Part shown: one piece after another, positions 17,909 through 27,568 of the stretch
How positions within the stretch are numbered: the first letter of the stretch is position 1
Layout: the number at the start of each line of letters is the position of its first letter
DNA from: Dysgonamonadaceae bacterium
Lineage (GTDB): Bacteria; Bacteroidota; Bacteroidia; Bacteroidales; Azobacteroidaceae
Direction of reading: 5' to 3'
NCBI GenBank assembly: GCA_031256015.1
Contig: JAIRRK010000049.1
Location: 1-29,154, forward strand
DNA: 29,154 nt
Made by a program: the position numbers and the translations under genes
The notes under the pieces: generated by a model
The model's database searches: none
What the model saw: the letters and a program-made list of their open reading frames with translations, nothing else
Told to the model about the DNA's origin: nothing

Positions 17909-17934
17909 GAGCTATTGCTTATTTTTTTCAAGCG

Positions 17935-17966
17935 CAAAGGTATTCTCAATAAAGATGCTGTTCAAT
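17935..17966 (-). promoter_or_regulatory. Probable promoter of the receptor-DUF4374-reductase cluster
   Basis: On the minus strand TTG (17965-17963), a 20-base spacer and TACCTTTG (17942-17935) match the Bacteroidota -33/-7 consensus exactly. The -7 box lies 26 bases before the GTG start. The spacing equals that of the porP promoter. The -33 element sits at the edge of the GC-rich repeat-like block upstream. Confidence 0.6.
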
Positions 17967-18009
17967 CCCCATTTGTAGGTATTTTAGCGGATGTATTTAC
18001 AGGTTGAAT

Positions 18010-18039
18010 CTTCTTCTTTGTCTTGATACAAAGAAGAAG
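18010..18039. repeat. Perfect 12-bp inverted repeat inside the GC-rich block
   Basis: CTTCTTCTTTGT (18010-18021) and ACAAAGAAGAAG (18028-18039) pair perfectly around a 6-base loop CTTGAT. In RNA of either strand this makes a stable hairpin near the end of the GC-rich block next to the receptor gene. Confidence 0.7.
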
Positions 18040-18091
18040 CAAGAAAAATCAATGCTTGGCTTTTCGGCGACCCGCTAGCGATTGGTCGGCT

Positions 18092-18132
18092 AAAATCCGG
18101 AGAACTCGCTTCGCTCAGACAGCCCGGATTTT
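18092..18132. repeat. Inverted repeat, 9-bp arms, inside the GC-rich block
   Basis: AAAATCCGG (18092-18100) and CCGGATTTT (18124-18132) are perfect complements around 23 bases that include the imperfect CTCGCTTCGCTCAG. On the plus strand the right arm continues into TTTTTTAAC, giving terminator-like character in that direction. Confidence 0.55.
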
Positions 18133-18320
18133 TTAACGCCGCCTGCATCGAGCGGGTACCCCGCCTACAAAGTCTAGGCCGTTTTAAACTCTGCGCCCTA
18201 CCTCCGAGCTGCGTTTCGCTTGACTCTCCTCGCATGATGACTACCACTCTCCTTGCAGGGTGGCTACCGGGAAAGGACACCTCTCGCTGCGCTACGCGCA
18301 AAGCTAAATTTTGATCATTT

Positions 18321-18337
18321 TTGCCCCAAAGCGGCAA
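18321..18337 (-). terminator. Weak terminator-like stem downstream of manA
   Basis: On the minus strand TTGCC (18337-18333), a seven-base loop and GGCAA (18325-18321) form a short stem followed by AAATG, not a U-run. It lies 28 bases past the manA stop codon and marks the outer edge of the GC-rich block. Evidence for termination is position only. Confidence 0.25.
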
Positions 18338-18364
18338 TGAAGAATCGTTGTTTCAATCAGGAAT

Positions 18365-19336
18365 CTAGATGAAAGTTTCCAATAGCTTGCTGTCTTTTTC
18401 GGGATGAATTATGACTAAATGAGCGTTCTCGGCCGGAATCAGGCAGGTTTCTCCCTGTTTCATGAAAAGGGTGTTGCCTTTATTATCGGTCAGTCGTATG
18501 TTTCCTTCAATACAGATATAAATGACGAACGTGTTATTGTGTGTAAGATGAATATTGTTTCCTTTTTTTCCTTCAATCAGGTTTGTAATAAAGTAATCGG
18601 AATCAACCAAATTCCGGACCTCGTTTCCTTGCTGATAGGTTAATTTATATTCCGGATAAAGCCGATAGTCGATGGCCTCTTTAGCCAATTCGGTGTGCAG
18701 TTCTCTTTTTTTTCCGTCTTTATCTTTCCTGTCGTAATCGTAAATGCGATAAGTTATATCGGAAGTCTGTTGAATTTCGGCAATCAAGCATCCCGCACCG
18801 ATAGCATGAACTCGCCCGGCGGGGATGAAAAAAACATCGCCCGGTTTTACTTTGTGTTTTGCAAGATAACTCAAAAAGGTACCGACATTCAAACTTTGCA
18901 GATAGCGTTCCGGTGTTATTTCTTTCGAAAAACCGGAATACAAATACGAATCTTCGGAAGCCTTGATAACGTACCACATTTCGGTTTTCCCCGATGCGTG
19001 ATGCCTTTCCCGGGCTAATCTGTCGTTCGGATGTACTTGAACGGATAAATCTTGTTTTGCATCAATCAATTTAATCAGAAGAGGGAAGGTATAACCGAAC
19101 TGTGTTATTGCTTTCTTTCCGAGTAATTTTTCTCCGTAAGAAGCAATTAAATCGGTTAAAGATAGTCCTTTTAACTTTCCGTCGGCTACAATCGAAACAT
19201 TGCCGGGCAACGCCGAGATTTCCCAACTTTCGCCGATTCCATCCAAGCGGGGATGAATGTGTTTGTACTTACTTATTGCGTCTCCGCCCCAGAGTACCGA
19301 TTTAAAAACAGGTTTGAACGTGAAAGGGTAAAGCAT
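18365..19336 (-). CDS. manA: Mannose-6-phosphate isomerase, class I
   Basis: This zinc enzyme interconverts mannose-6-phosphate and fructose-6-phosphate, feeding GDP-mannose and surface-sugar synthesis or mannose breakdown. The 323-residue product is the short cupin form common in Bacteroidota and Firmicutes. Zinc ligands are visible as Gln100 and His102 (LSVQVHPND), Glu119 (SGKTEMWYV) and His177 (PAGRVHAIG); the active-site Arg is likely in DITYRIYDYDR. The N-terminus shows SVLWGG and GIGESWEIS. The ATG lies 12 bases after glgB, so it probably ends the secA-dnaJ-cbpM-glgB-manA transcript. The association with glgB suggests linked hexose-phosphate metabolism. Confidence 0.93.
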   Translation of the reverse strand: MLYPFTFKPVFKSVLWGGDAISKYKHIHPRLDGIGESWEISALPGNVSIVADGKLKGLSLTDLIASYGEKLLGKKAITQFGYTFPLLIKLIDAKQDLSVQVHPNDRLARERHHASGKTEMWYVIKASEDSYLYSGFSKEITPERYLQSLNVGTFLSYLAKHKVKPGDVFFIPAGRVHAIGAGCLIAEIQQTSDITYRIYDYDRKDKDGKKRELHTELAKEAIDYRLYPEYKLTYQQGNEVRNLVDSDYFITNLIEGKKGNNIHLTHNNTFVIYICIEGNIRLTDNKGNTLFMKQGETCLIPAENAHLVIIHPEKDSKLLETFI

Positions 19337-19348
19337 GATTGTGTACGA

Positions 19349-21358
19349 TTAGTCTGTTCGTTTCAGTACGATGGCGCTTCGTGCCGGAAGATACACTTTC
19401 AGCCATTCCTTTTTCTCTTTTTCGTATAAAGGGTCGGAAACCGTAAAATGTTCGATTGATTCATCAATAAGTCCGAACCCTCCGAATTGTTTGTTATCGG
19501 TATTCAATACGATTTCGTACTTTCCGGGAGAAACCAAAAAACCGTAATCAGTGAACGACTTCACCGGGTTGAAGTTAAACAGGAACACCAAATCTTTTCT
19601 TTGGAAGGCCAATATTTGGTCGCCGTCATTGTCCCACACTTTTTGAATCGGTAAAGCTTGAAATGTCTTTGTTTTTCCGATTAGATGAATCATTACTTTA
19701 TCGAAATCACCGAGATATTTATATTTTAAGTTCGGATTATCCACCAAATCCCATTGTCTGCGGGCATATTTGTACGACCATCCGTTATTTTGTCGAGGGA
19801 AGTCAATCCATTCGGGATGGCCGAATTCATTTCCCATAAAATTCAAGTAACCTCCGTTGATAGTGGATGCGGTAATTAATCGAATCATTTTATGGAGAGC
19901 GATTCCTCGGTCGACAGTTAAATTCTCATCGCCAATCATCATGTGCCAGTACATATCGGAATCAATCAATCGGAAGATGATTGTTTTGTCTCCGACCAAA
20001 GCTTGGTCGTGACTTTCGGCGTAACTGATTGTTTTTTCGTCGGCTCTTCGGTTGGTTGTTTCCCACCATATTCCGGAAGGATGCCAATCCTGATCTTTTT
20101 TCTCTTTAATTAATTTGATCCAATAATCCGGAATATTCATAGCCATTCGATAATCAAATCCATAGCCTCCGCCATCGACCGGAACGGCTAATCCGGGCAT
20201 TCCGCTTACTTCTTCGGCTATGGTGATGGCATTTTTATTTACTTCGTGTATCAATTGATTGGCTAAGGTCAGATAACAAATAGCATCCGCATCCTGATTT
20301 CCGTTGTAATAATCGCTGTAATTCATGAAAGCTTCGCCCAATCCGTGACTGTAATACAGCATGGAAGTTACTCCGTCGAACCGGAAACCGTCGAACTTAT
20401 ATTCTTCCAGCCAAAACTTGCAATTGGACAAGAGGAAATGAATAACTTCGTTTTTTCCGTAATCGAAACACAGTGAATCCCAAGCCGGATGTTCCCGTCT
20501 GTCTCCTCCGTGAAAATATTGTGTATAGGAACCGTCGAATCGTCCCAATCCTTCCACTTCATTTTTAACGGCGTGAGAATGAACAATATCCATAATAACG
20601 GCAATTCCCATCGAGTGAGCTTTATCGATTAATTCTTTCAACTCGTCGGGAGTTCCGAAACGAGAAGATGCGGCAAAGAAGCCGGAAACGTGATATCCGA
20701 ATGAACCGTAATAAGGATGCTCCTGAATAGCCATAATCTGAATGGTATTGTAGCCGTCGTCCTTGATTCGGGGGAGGATGTTTTCGGAAAACTCTTTATA
20801 AGAGCCGACTTTTTCTTCCGAAGTTGCCATTCCGATATGACATTCGTAAATCAATAACGGATCGGTTCGGGGTTTGAAATCGGTTACTTTAAATTGATAC
20901 TCATTTTCAGGATTCCAAACCTGAGCACTGAAGATATATGTTTTCTCGTCTTGAACAACTCTTTTTGTCCAAGCCGGGATTCTTTCTCCGGAACCTTCTC
21001 TCCAATGAATTTTTAATTTATATAAGTCTAAATGAGACAGCACATTCAGCGGGAGCCGGATTTCCCAAACACCTTGCCCGATGGAAGACAGTTTGTACTC
21101 GGGTTTTTCTTCCCAATGATTGAAATCGCCGATTAAATAAATATCGCTCGCATAGGGAGCCCATTCGCGGAATACCCATTCATCATCAGTTCGATGCAAC
21201 CCGAAATATAAATACCCGGAAGCAAAATCGGTTAACCCGATTTGATGGTTTTTGGTCAACTCTTTCTCTTTATTCAAAAAATAAGTATATCGACTCTCTA
21301 TCTGAGAGCGATGAGGCTCCAGCCAAGGGTCATTAGTAAGTAATCCGAGAGTATTCAT
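19349..21358 (-). CDS. glgB: 1,4-alpha-glucan branching enzyme, eukaryote-type (GH13_8)
   Basis: This enzyme makes the alpha-1,6 branches of glycogen. The 669-residue product has an N-terminal CBM48-like domain (about 45-150, with REWAPYASDIYLIGDFNHW), the GH13 barrel (about 165-530) and a C-terminal beta domain. Catalytic residues are visible: nucleophile Asp328 (FDGFRFDGV), acid Glu382 (IAEEVSGMP) and Asp451 (AESHDQALVGDKT). Motifs such as MDIVHSHAVKN and ESHDQALVGDKT belong to the eukaryote-like subfamily GH13_8 and not to the E. coli-type GH13_9. No other glycogen gene is in the window. The ATG is 10 bases after cbpM. Confidence 0.93.
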   Translation of the reverse strand: MNTLGLLTNDPWLEPHRSQIESRYTYFLNKEKELTKNHQIGLTDFASGYLYFGLHRTDDEWVFREWAPYASDIYLIGDFNHWEEKPEYKLSSIGQGVWEIRLPLNVLSHLDLYKLKIHWREGSGERIPAWTKRVVQDEKTYIFSAQVWNPENEYQFKVTDFKPRTDPLLIYECHIGMATSEEKVGSYKEFSENILPRIKDDGYNTIQIMAIQEHPYYGSFGYHVSGFFAASSRFGTPDELKELIDKAHSMGIAVIMDIVHSHAVKNEVEGLGRFDGSYTQYFHGGDRREHPAWDSLCFDYGKNEVIHFLLSNCKFWLEEYKFDGFRFDGVTSMLYYSHGLGEAFMNYSDYYNGNQDADAICYLTLANQLIHEVNKNAITIAEEVSGMPGLAVPVDGGGYGFDYRMAMNIPDYWIKLIKEKKDQDWHPSGIWWETTNRRADEKTISYAESHDQALVGDKTIIFRLIDSDMYWHMMIGDENLTVDRGIALHKMIRLITASTINGGYLNFMGNEFGHPEWIDFPRQNNGWSYKYARRQWDLVDNPNLKYKYLGDFDKVMIHLIGKTKTFQALPIQKVWDNDGDQILAFQRKDLVFLFNFNPVKSFTDYGFLVSPGKYEIVLNTDNKQFGGFGLIDESIEHFTVSDPLYEKEKKEWLKVYLPARSAIVLKRTD

Positions 21359-21368
21359 GATAAATAAA

Positions 21369-21656
21369 TTATTCTGATAATCGAAGTTGACTCCGTAAAT
21401 TTTTCAATTCTTCCTGCAGACCGTTTATCTGGTTCAACAAATTTTGAATCACGTCGATACCTTCGATATTAATGGATAAATCGTAATATAAACGAGCGAA
21501 TCTTTCCATGTCGGCCAATTCATCGCTATGGAGAAACCGTTCGTTTTCAAATTCATAAATATGTATTAACCCGTTTTCCTCCAGCAAATGAATAAAATCA
21601 GGTTCGATATTGCAATGTTCAATATACTTTTTTATGATGATATAATCGGGTTCCAT
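21369..21656 (-). CDS. cbpM: Chaperone modulator CbpM-like protein
   Basis: A 95-residue, acidic MerR-like protein. CbpM in E. coli binds the J-domain of CbpA and blocks its use of DnaK. Here the N-terminal half (YIIIKKYIEHCNIEPDFIHLLEENGLI) has the helix-turn layout of the family, followed by DLSINIEGIDVIQNLL and a C-terminal coiled coil (INGLQEELKNLRSQLRL), as in E. coli CbpM. It lies 11 bases after the CbpA-type dnaJ gene, the same order as in E. coli, which strengthens a call that sequence similarity alone would leave uncertain. DNA binding is not expected. Confidence 0.85.
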   Translation of the reverse strand: MEPDYIIIKKYIEHCNIEPDFIHLLEENGLIHIYEFENERFLHSDELADMERFARLYYDLSINIEGIDVIQNLLNQINGLQEELKNLRSQLRLSE

Positions 21657-21667
21657 AATTCACGTGT

Positions 21668-22585
21668 TTATTTGTTTGTTTTTTGCAATTCGAGGAATAA
21701 CTCTCTTTGCCTGTCTGTTAACTGCGAAGGAAGCTGTACATCATAGGTTACGATTAAATCGCCGAACTGACCGTCTTTTTTATAAATCGGAAAACCTTTC
21801 CCTTTCAAACGAGCCTTAGAGCCGGGTTGAGTTCCTTCTTTCACCTTCATTTTCACTCTGCCGTCGAAAGTATCAACCGATAGTTCTCCTCCCAATACGG
21901 CCGTATAAAGGTCTAAGGAGACATTAATATGCAAATCGTTCCCATTCCGTTTAAATATCGGGTCGGGTTGAATAATAAAAGTCAGATATAAATCGCCGCT
22001 GGGAGCTCCGTTCAATCCCGGTCCGCCTTGCCCTTTCAATTTGATTTGTTGCTCGTTGGCAATTCCGGCGGGAACGGTTATCCTTAACTTTTTGCCGTTG
22101 ACTTCGATTGTTTGTTTGTGCGTTTTTGCAGCATCTCGAAGATTTAAATGGACTTCACCATGAAAATCTTGCCCTTTATACGCTGACGTTCTGTTTCTTC
22201 CGCTTCTTCCTGCATTTCCAAACAGATTTTCAAAGAAATCGGAGAATCCTTCGGCATTTCCTCCGTCGAAGTGACTGAATCCTCCCGAAAAATCCCGATA
22301 GGAATGATTTCCGCCACCGTATTCGCCGCTTTGTTGTTTGGCTTGTTCGTATTGTTCGGCATGTTTCCAATTTTCACCGTACTCGTCGTATTTTTTTCTT
22401 TTCTCCGAATCGCCGAGTACTTCATTTGCTTCGTTTATTTCCTGAAACTTGACGTGCGCCGAGTTGTCATTCGGATTTAAATCGGGATGATATTTGCGGG
22501 CCAGTTTTTTGTAGGCTTTTTTGATTTCATCTTGCGAAGCCGTTTTACTTACTCCCAATATTTTGTAATAATCGATATAAGCCAT
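21668..22585 (-). CDS. cbpA: DnaJ/CbpA-type co-chaperone (no zinc finger)
   Basis: A 305-residue J-domain protein that would stimulate DnaK. The J-domain covers residues 1-70 with the HPD motif at 33-35 (RKYHPDLNP). A Gly/Phe/Ser-rich linker (about 80-125, [20 protein letters not shown]) and the two C-terminal substrate-binding beta domains (about 135-300, with [23 protein letters not shown] and [19 protein letters not shown]) follow. The four CXXCXGXG zinc repeats of true DnaJ are missing, which defines the CbpA class. The partner cbpM follows after 11 bases; secA ends 66 bases upstream. Confidence 0.93.
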   Translation of the reverse strand: MAYIDYYKILGVSKTASQDEIKKAYKKLARKYHPDLNPNDNSAHVKFQEINEANEVLGDSEKRKKYDEYGENWKHAEQYEQAKQQSGEYGGGNHSYRDFSGGFSHFDGGNAEGFSDFFENLFGNAGRSGRNRTSAYKGQDFHGEVHLNLRDAAKTHKQTIEVNGKKLRITVPAGIANEQQIKLKGQGGPGLNGAPSGDLYLTFIIQPDPIFKRNGNDLHINVSLDLYTAVLGGELSVDTFDGRVKMKVKEGTQPGSKARLKGKGFPIYKKDGQFGDLIVTYDVQLPSQLTDRQRELFLELQKTNK

Positions 22586-22602
22586 AATAATTAATGTGTT
22601 AA

Positions 22603-22639
22603 TGTGCCGATGCGCCGTAATAAATAAAAGGTCGGCACA
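22603..22639. terminator. Hairpin between secA and the cbpA-like gene
   Basis: TGTGCCGA (22603-22610) and TCGGCACA (22632-22639) are perfect 8-bp complements with a 21-base A/T-rich loop, in the 66-base gap between secA and the J-domain gene. No U-run follows on the minus strand. It might give partial termination or protect the secA transcript end; it may also drive independent control of the downstream genes. Confidence 0.35.
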
Positions 22640-22651
22640 TCGACGCTTTTT

Positions 22652-25600
22652 CTATCTTCCGCAACAAGCTTTGTATTTTTTTCCGCTTCCGCAAGGACAA
22701 GGATCATTTCTTCCAACAGTTTTTTCCACGCGAACAGGTTCTCTTTTTTGTTCGCGGGTATCACGTCGTGCGACATCACCCTGTAGTTTTCTGCTATCGG
22801 CTAATTCGTCTTTTTGCGTTTGGTATCGACTGTAATCCGTTTTCTTTTCCGGTTCGGCTTCTCGGATTTCTTGTTCACGAATGTAAACCTGTCCTCTCAT
22901 TAATACGGAAACAGTCTTTTTGTTCATCGAATTAACCATGTTCTTGAACAAATCGAACGATTCCAATTTATAAATCAACAAAGGGTCTTTATTTTCGTAA
23001 CTTGCATTTTGAACCGATTGTCTTAAATCGTCCATTTCGCGAAGATGTTCTTTCCACGACTCGTCAATCGAATGAAGCAGAATCGATTTTTCGAATGATT
23101 TCACAATGTCTTTCGATTCCGTTTCGTAAGCTGTTTTCAAATTACAACTGATATTGTAAATCTTTTTTCCGTCGGTTATCGGAACCATAATATTTTCAAA
23201 ACGATTTCCAAATTCTTTGTAAGCTCGTTCGATATTCGGCTGAGCAACTTGAATCATCCGTTCGTTTTTCCGTTTGAAACTATCCACTGCCGCACTGAAA
23301 ACAGTTTCAACTATTTCATCTTTCTTTGTATCTTTAAACTGTTCTTCCGTAACGGGAGTTTCCAATGCCAATGTTTTGAAAAGTTCAAATTTCAGACCTT
23401 CGTAATCTTTTGATTCATAAAAATCTTCCGATATGGTTTGAGATGTATCATATAATATATTCAAAACATCCAATCCGATGCGTTCTCCCATCAAGGCATT
23501 TCTCCGGCGTTTATAGATTACTTCTCTTTGGGAATTCATTACATCATCGTATTCAAGCAATCGTTTACGAATACCGAAGTTGTTTTCTTCCACTTTCTTT
23601 TGGGCTCGTTCTACCGATTTGTTCAACATGCTATGTTCCAACACTTCACCTTCTTTGAATCCCATTTTATCCATCATTCCGGCGATTCTTTCAGAGGCGA
23701 ATAAACGCATCAAATCATCTTCAAGTGAAACGAAGAATACGGAAGAACCCGGGTCTCCCTGACGACCGGAACGACCACGCAACTGCCTGTCGACGCGCCG
23801 GGAGTCATGGCGTTCCGTACCGATAATTGCCAAACCTCCTGCTTCTTTCACTTCCGTAGAAAGTTTGATGTCGGTACCACGACCGGCCATGTTCGTAGCG
23901 ATAGTAACCGTTCCTTTTTGTCCGGCTTGAGCAACAATTTCGGCTTCTTTCTGGTGCAATTTCGCATTCAAAACATTGTGCGGAATTTTACGCATATTAA
24001 GCATCCGACTTAATAATTCGGAAATTTCCACTGAAGTTGTTCCGACCAATACCGGACGTCCTTGTTCTCTCAAATTAATAATTTCTTCAATTACGGCAGC
24101 ATATTTTTCCCGAGCTGTTTTGTAGATACGATCGTTCATATCGTTTCGAGCAATGGGCCTATTCGTCGGAATAACAACTACATCCAGTTTATAAATATCC
24201 CAAAATTCACCGGCTTCCGTTTCCGCAGTACCGGTCATACCGGCTAATTTATGATACATTCTGAAATAGTTCTGTAATGTAATCGTTGCGAAAGTTTGAG
24301 TGGCCGCTTCTACCGTCACTCGTTCTTTGGCTTCGATTGCCTGATGCAACCCATCGGAATACCGACGACCTTCCATAACCCGACCGGTTTGCTCGTCAAC
24401 AATTTTCACTTTATTATCGACAACGATATATTCATCGTCTTTTTCGAATAAACAATAAGCTTTCAATAATTGGTTTACCGTATGAACCCGTTCCGATTTG
24501 ACGGCATAGTTTTGCATCAATTCATCTTTCTTCGCTTGTTTTTCATTATCCGAACCGGCTTCTTTTTCGATTTCCGCTATTTCAACTCCGATGTCGGGAA
24601 GGACAAAGAAATACGGGTCTTCCGAATTTCCGGTTAATAAATCGATTCCTTTATCGGTCAACTCGATGGAGTTATTCTTTTCATCAATTACAAAAAACAA
24701 TTCATCGGTGATGATATGCATTTCGCGGTTTTGCTGTTGCATATAAAACTCCTCCGTTTTCAACATATTTGCCTTAATTCCCGGTTCACTCAAGAATTTA
24801 ATCAAGGCTTTGTTTTTGGGCATTCCTTTGAAAGAGCGGAACAGCAATTTAAACCCTTCTTCGTTGATTTTCGAATCTTCCGAACCTATCAGTTTTCTGG
24901 CGTCGGTTAAAAGATTGTTGGTTAATTTTTTCTGGATACCGACTAAACTTTCCACCCTTCCTCTGTATTCTTCATACAATTGATCTTCTCCTTTCGGAAC
25001 CGGTCCCGATATGATAAGAGGCGTACGGGCATCGTCAATCAATACGGAATCGACCTCATCGACGATGGCATAATTGTGTTTTCTTTGAACTAAATCTTTC
25101 GGACTGATTGCCATATTGTCTCTCAAATAATCAAAACCGAATTCGTTATTCGTTCCGAATGTAATATCCGCTTCGTAAGCTTTGCGGCGTTCGGGAGAAT
25201 TGGGTTTATGTTTATCGATGCAATCGACAGACAGCCCATGAAACATATACAAAGGCCCCATCCATTCCGAGTCGCGTTTCGATAGATAATCGTTTACCGT
25301 TACAACATGAACGCCATTGTGAGTCATTGCATTCAAGAAAACGGGCAAAGTAGCAACTAAAGTTTTTCCTTCTCCGGTAGCCATTTCGGCGATTTTACCT
25401 TTGTGAAGCACAACGCCTCCGAACAATTGAACGTCATAATGAATCATGTCCCAGACAATCTCGTTTCCTCCGGCTACCCAATGATTTTTATAAACGGCTT
25501 TATCTTTTTCGATGGAAACAAAATCGTGATCGACAGCCAATTGCCTGTCAAATTCCGTTGCCGTAACTTCGATGGTTTCGTTTTGAGTAAACCGTCGAGC

Positions 25601-25951
25601 CGTATCTTTTACGATAGCAAAAACTTCCGGAAGAATTTCTTCCAATGTTTTTTCGTGTTCATCCGTGATGTCTTTTTCTATTTTATCTATTTCGTTCCAA
25701 ACGGATTCTCTTTCTTCTAATTCCAAATTTTCAATTGTTGATTTTAATTCGATGATTTTTGCCTGTTTTTCGGCCACTTTTTCTTGAATTAAATTCATTA
25801 ATTCTTGCGATCGTTTACGCAAATCGTCATTGGAAAGTTTTTCTATTTCGAAATAAGCCGCCAAGACTTTTCTTACATAAGGATCAATCTCTTTTAAATC
25901 TCTTTGAGATTTATTTCCGAATAATTTTGTTAGGATATCATTAAAACCCAT
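22652..25951 (-). CDS. secA: Preprotein translocase ATPase SecA
   Basis: SecA powers export through SecYEG. The 1099-residue product carries Walker A (MATGEGKT, 190-197), the DEVD box (298-301), [15 protein letters not shown], the second nucleotide-binding domain with [10 protein letters not shown] and [14 protein letters not shown], the scaffold helix and the C-terminal zinc-binding tail [18 protein letters not shown] (Cys1085, 1087, 1096, 1097). It is about 200 residues longer than E. coli SecA (901). Much of this is a charged helical insertion at about 50-130 before Walker A, and there is another around 330-420; both are usual in Bacteroidota. It follows the PafA-like gene by 29 bases. Confidence 0.98.
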   Translation of the reverse strand: MGFNDILTKLFGNKSQRDLKEIDPYVRKVLAAYFEIEKLSNDDLRKRSQELMNLIQEKVAEKQAKIIELKSTIENLELEERESVWNEIDKIEKDITDEHEKTLEEILPEVFAIVKDTARRFTQNETIEVTATEFDRQLAVDHDFVSIEKDKAVYKNHWVAGGNEIVWDMIHYDVQLFGGVVLHKGKIAEMATGEGKTLVATLPVFLNAMTHNGVHVVTVNDYLSKRDSEWMGPLYMFHGLSVDCIDKHKPNSPERRKAYEADITFGTNNEFGFDYLRDNMAISPKDLVQRKHNYAIVDEVDSVLIDDARTPLIISGPVPKGEDQLYEEYRGRVESLVGIQKKLTNNLLTDARKLIGSEDSKINEEGFKLLFRSFKGMPKNKALIKFLSEPGIKANMLKTEEFYMQQQNREMHIITDELFFVIDEKNNSIELTDKGIDLLTGNSEDPYFFVLPDIGVEIAEIEKEAGSDNEKQAKKDELMQNYAVKSERVHTVNQLLKAYCLFEKDDEYIVVDNKVKIVDEQTGRVMEGRRYSDGLHQAIEAKERVTVEAATQTFATITLQNYFRMYHKLAGMTGTAETEAGEFWDIYKLDVVVIPTNRPIARNDMNDRIYKTAREKYAAVIEEIINLREQGRPVLVGTTSVEISELLSRMLNMRKIPHNVLNAKLHQKEAEIVAQAGQKGTVTIATNMAGRGTDIKLSTEVKEAGGLAIIGTERHDSRRVDRQLRGRSGRQGDPGSSVFFVSLEDDLMRLFASERIAGMMDKMGFKEGEVLEHSMLNKSVERAQKKVEENNFGIRKRLLEYDDVMNSQREVIYKRRRNALMGERIGLDVLNILYDTSQTISEDFYESKDYEGLKFELFKTLALETPVTEEQFKDTKKDEIVETVFSAAVDSFKRKNERMIQVAQPNIERAYKEFGNRFENIMVPITDGKKIYNISCNLKTAYETESKDIVKSFEKSILLHSIDESWKEHLREMDDLRQSVQNASYENKDPLLIYKLESFDLFKNMVNSMNKKTVSVLMRGQVYIREQEIREAEPEKKTDYSRYQTQKDELADSRKLQGDVARRDTREQKREPVRVEKTVGRNDPCPCGSGKKYKACCGR

Positions 25952-25980
25952 GATTTTTATATTGTTTATTTTTTTCTGAA

Positions 25981-27558
25981 TTATTTATTTGTAATTTCTC
26001 TCAATGCAAATTCTTTGCACGCATTGGGAGGTCGTATTCGTAAAATGAAGGAAAGAGACGATGCTATTTCCGCGACATTTATTCTTCGGTCGATGTTTTC
26101 TTTTTTAATGTTTCGTCCGTAAATGAATAATGGAGACGGAATCATATTATCACGTCGATATTCTTTCTTATCATTTCCTTTTTCGTCTACAATTATCCAT
26201 CCGGGCTGTAATTCGACAAAAATATCTCCGCTCAATTTGGAGTACATTCCTCTGCGAAAGTAAGCCGAACGTTCCGAATCATTGTTTATTTGTTGTCCGG
26301 ATGTCGTTACATCTTGAACTCCGGTAAACTGAGAAACAAACTCGGCCGCTTTCCGAAGCAGTTCTTCCCATTTGACTTGTTTCTCTTCAGCCAATTTTTT
26401 GTTCAGATATATCTGATTTTGATAAAAAGCATTCACCCAATTGCCTTGTCCGTAAACGGCCATCAAATACATATTTAACAAGGCCGTACAACGGTTTGGA
26501 TGAAACTCTCCGGCTGGCTGATAACCTTCGGGCAATAGATTGAGAGAATCATAATATCCCGATGAAGTGAGAAGAATCAGCGCATTTCCCATTCCCACTT
26601 TTTTATCGATTGTATCGAATAATTTTTCCAACTCTTTATCTAAGCGATAGTAGATGTCTTGAATTTCGAAACTGTATTCTTCACAATTTTCACCGAATTT
26701 ATAATTTCCCGCGTAATAAGTAAGAGCCAATAAATCGGGAGTTACATTTCGACCGAGTCCGTTCGATTCCATAAATTGAATGGCCAAATCGGTTACTTCG
26801 CTATTAATCAGCGATGATTGTTTTATTTTCAAAAAACGATTGTTGTCCGATTTGGGAAACGAATAGGAGAACGAAGTTGTTCGTGTTGAATAAGGGAATC
26901 CGATGTAATGAGAATGTGACTGAGTCCATGTTTTATCGGAATAATTTCCTATGGATGACGTCGAATTATATCTATCGACAAAATACGGTAAATCCTTATA
27001 ATAAGTCGTAGTAGCCCATTTTCCGTTGTAATCATCGAGCCAAAAAGCACCGTCGGCATACCTTCCGGCCGAAACAATTGCCTGTGCTGCATTAGGTGCT
27101 ATGGAATAAACTTTACTTTTCCCATTCGAAGCGATTTTCAATTCATCACCGATTGTACTTGCCTGTAAACTCAGCGGAGAAAATCTGTCGGTGGTGTAAT
27201 TCCCCATGAAATTATTATCGGCAACAATCGAAACTTCTCTGTTTAACGAGAAATCGTATTTCTTATTACCGGTTATTCCGTGATAATAAGGATATGTTCC
27301 CGTATAGATACTTGCCGCAGAAGAGGCTTCGCTTAAGTTGGGAAATCCAAATTCGACCGAATAATAATACAATCCTTCATTCATGAGCCTCTTAAATCCT
27401 CTTTCTCCGAATAAGGAACTGAAATAATCCAAGTAATCTCCTTTTAATTCGTTAACAACAATACTCACAACCAACTTGGGAGGCGTTACTGTCGATTGCT
27501 GAGCTTTTAATCCCGTTACACTTAAAAGCACGATTAAAGGTGCTAACCATTTACTCAT
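25981..27558 (-). CDS. PafA-like alkaline phosphatase superfamily protein, probably catalytically dead
   Basis: The fold is that of the PafA/nucleotide pyrophosphatase branch: [59 protein letters not shown] and [12 protein letters not shown] lie in the expected order. Compared with PafA, key residues are gone: Asn36 replaces the first metal Asp, the Thr nucleophile region reads [10 protein letters not shown], the K-x-R pair near [12 protein letters not shown] is absent, the DYVGH site reads GNYKFG, the Asp-His of LTADHG reads SSG, and Met472 replaces the last His. The ATG at 27558 starts a signal peptide ([20 protein letters not shown]), so it is periplasmic. A TTG at 27579 would overlap lnb and is less likely. 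It lies between lnb and secA; a binding or scaffold role is inference. Confidence 0.85.
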   Translation of the reverse strand: MSKWLAPLIVLLSVTGLKAQQSTVTPPKLVVSIVVNELKGDYLDYFSSLFGERGFKRLMNEGLYYYSVEFGFPNLSEASSAASIYTGTYPYYHGITGNKKYDFSLNREVSIVADNNFMGNYTTDRFSPLSLQASTIGDELKIASNGKSKVYSIAPNAAQAIVSAGRYADGAFWLDDYNGKWATTTYYKDLPYFVDRYNSTSSIGNYSDKTWTQSHSHYIGFPYSTRTTSFSYSFPKSDNNRFLKIKQSSLINSEVTDLAIQFMESNGLGRNVTPDLLALTYYAGNYKFGENCEEYSFEIQDIYYRLDKELEKLFDTIDKKVGMGNALILLTSSGYYDSLNLLPEGYQPAGEFHPNRCTALLNMYLMAVYGQGNWVNAFYQNQIYLNKKLAEEKQVKWEELLRKAAEFVSQFTGVQDVTTSGQQINNDSERSAYFRRGMYSKLSGDIFVELQPGWIIVDEKGNDKKEYRRDNMIPSPLFIYGRNIKKENIDRRINVAEIASSLSFILRIRPPNACKEFALREITNK

Positions 27559-27568
27559 TTGAGATCGT

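Larger units (their letters stand above)
17960..18345. repeat. GC-rich non-coding repeat-like block
   Basis: Between manA and the receptor gene lie about 390 bases unlike their surroundings: by hand count about 58% G+C over 18061-18300, against roughly 33-45% nearby. A 117-codon frame on the minus strand (18337-17984) is open but reads as Arg/Ser/Pro-rich low-quality protein. I judge it non-coding. The block holds three hairpins (18010-18039, 18092-18132 and 18321-18337). Sequence of this style recurs between genes of many Bacteroidota, as I recall, so a dispersed repeat is likely. No transposase gene or target duplication was found. Confidence 0.5.

Noticed and set aside
17984..18337. 117-codon open frame on the minus strand in the GC-rich block
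   Set aside because: Composition is Arg/Ser/Pro-rich with no domain, signal or hydrophobic pattern. It is open mainly because of high G+C and contains three hairpins, so I treat it as part of a non-coding repeat.
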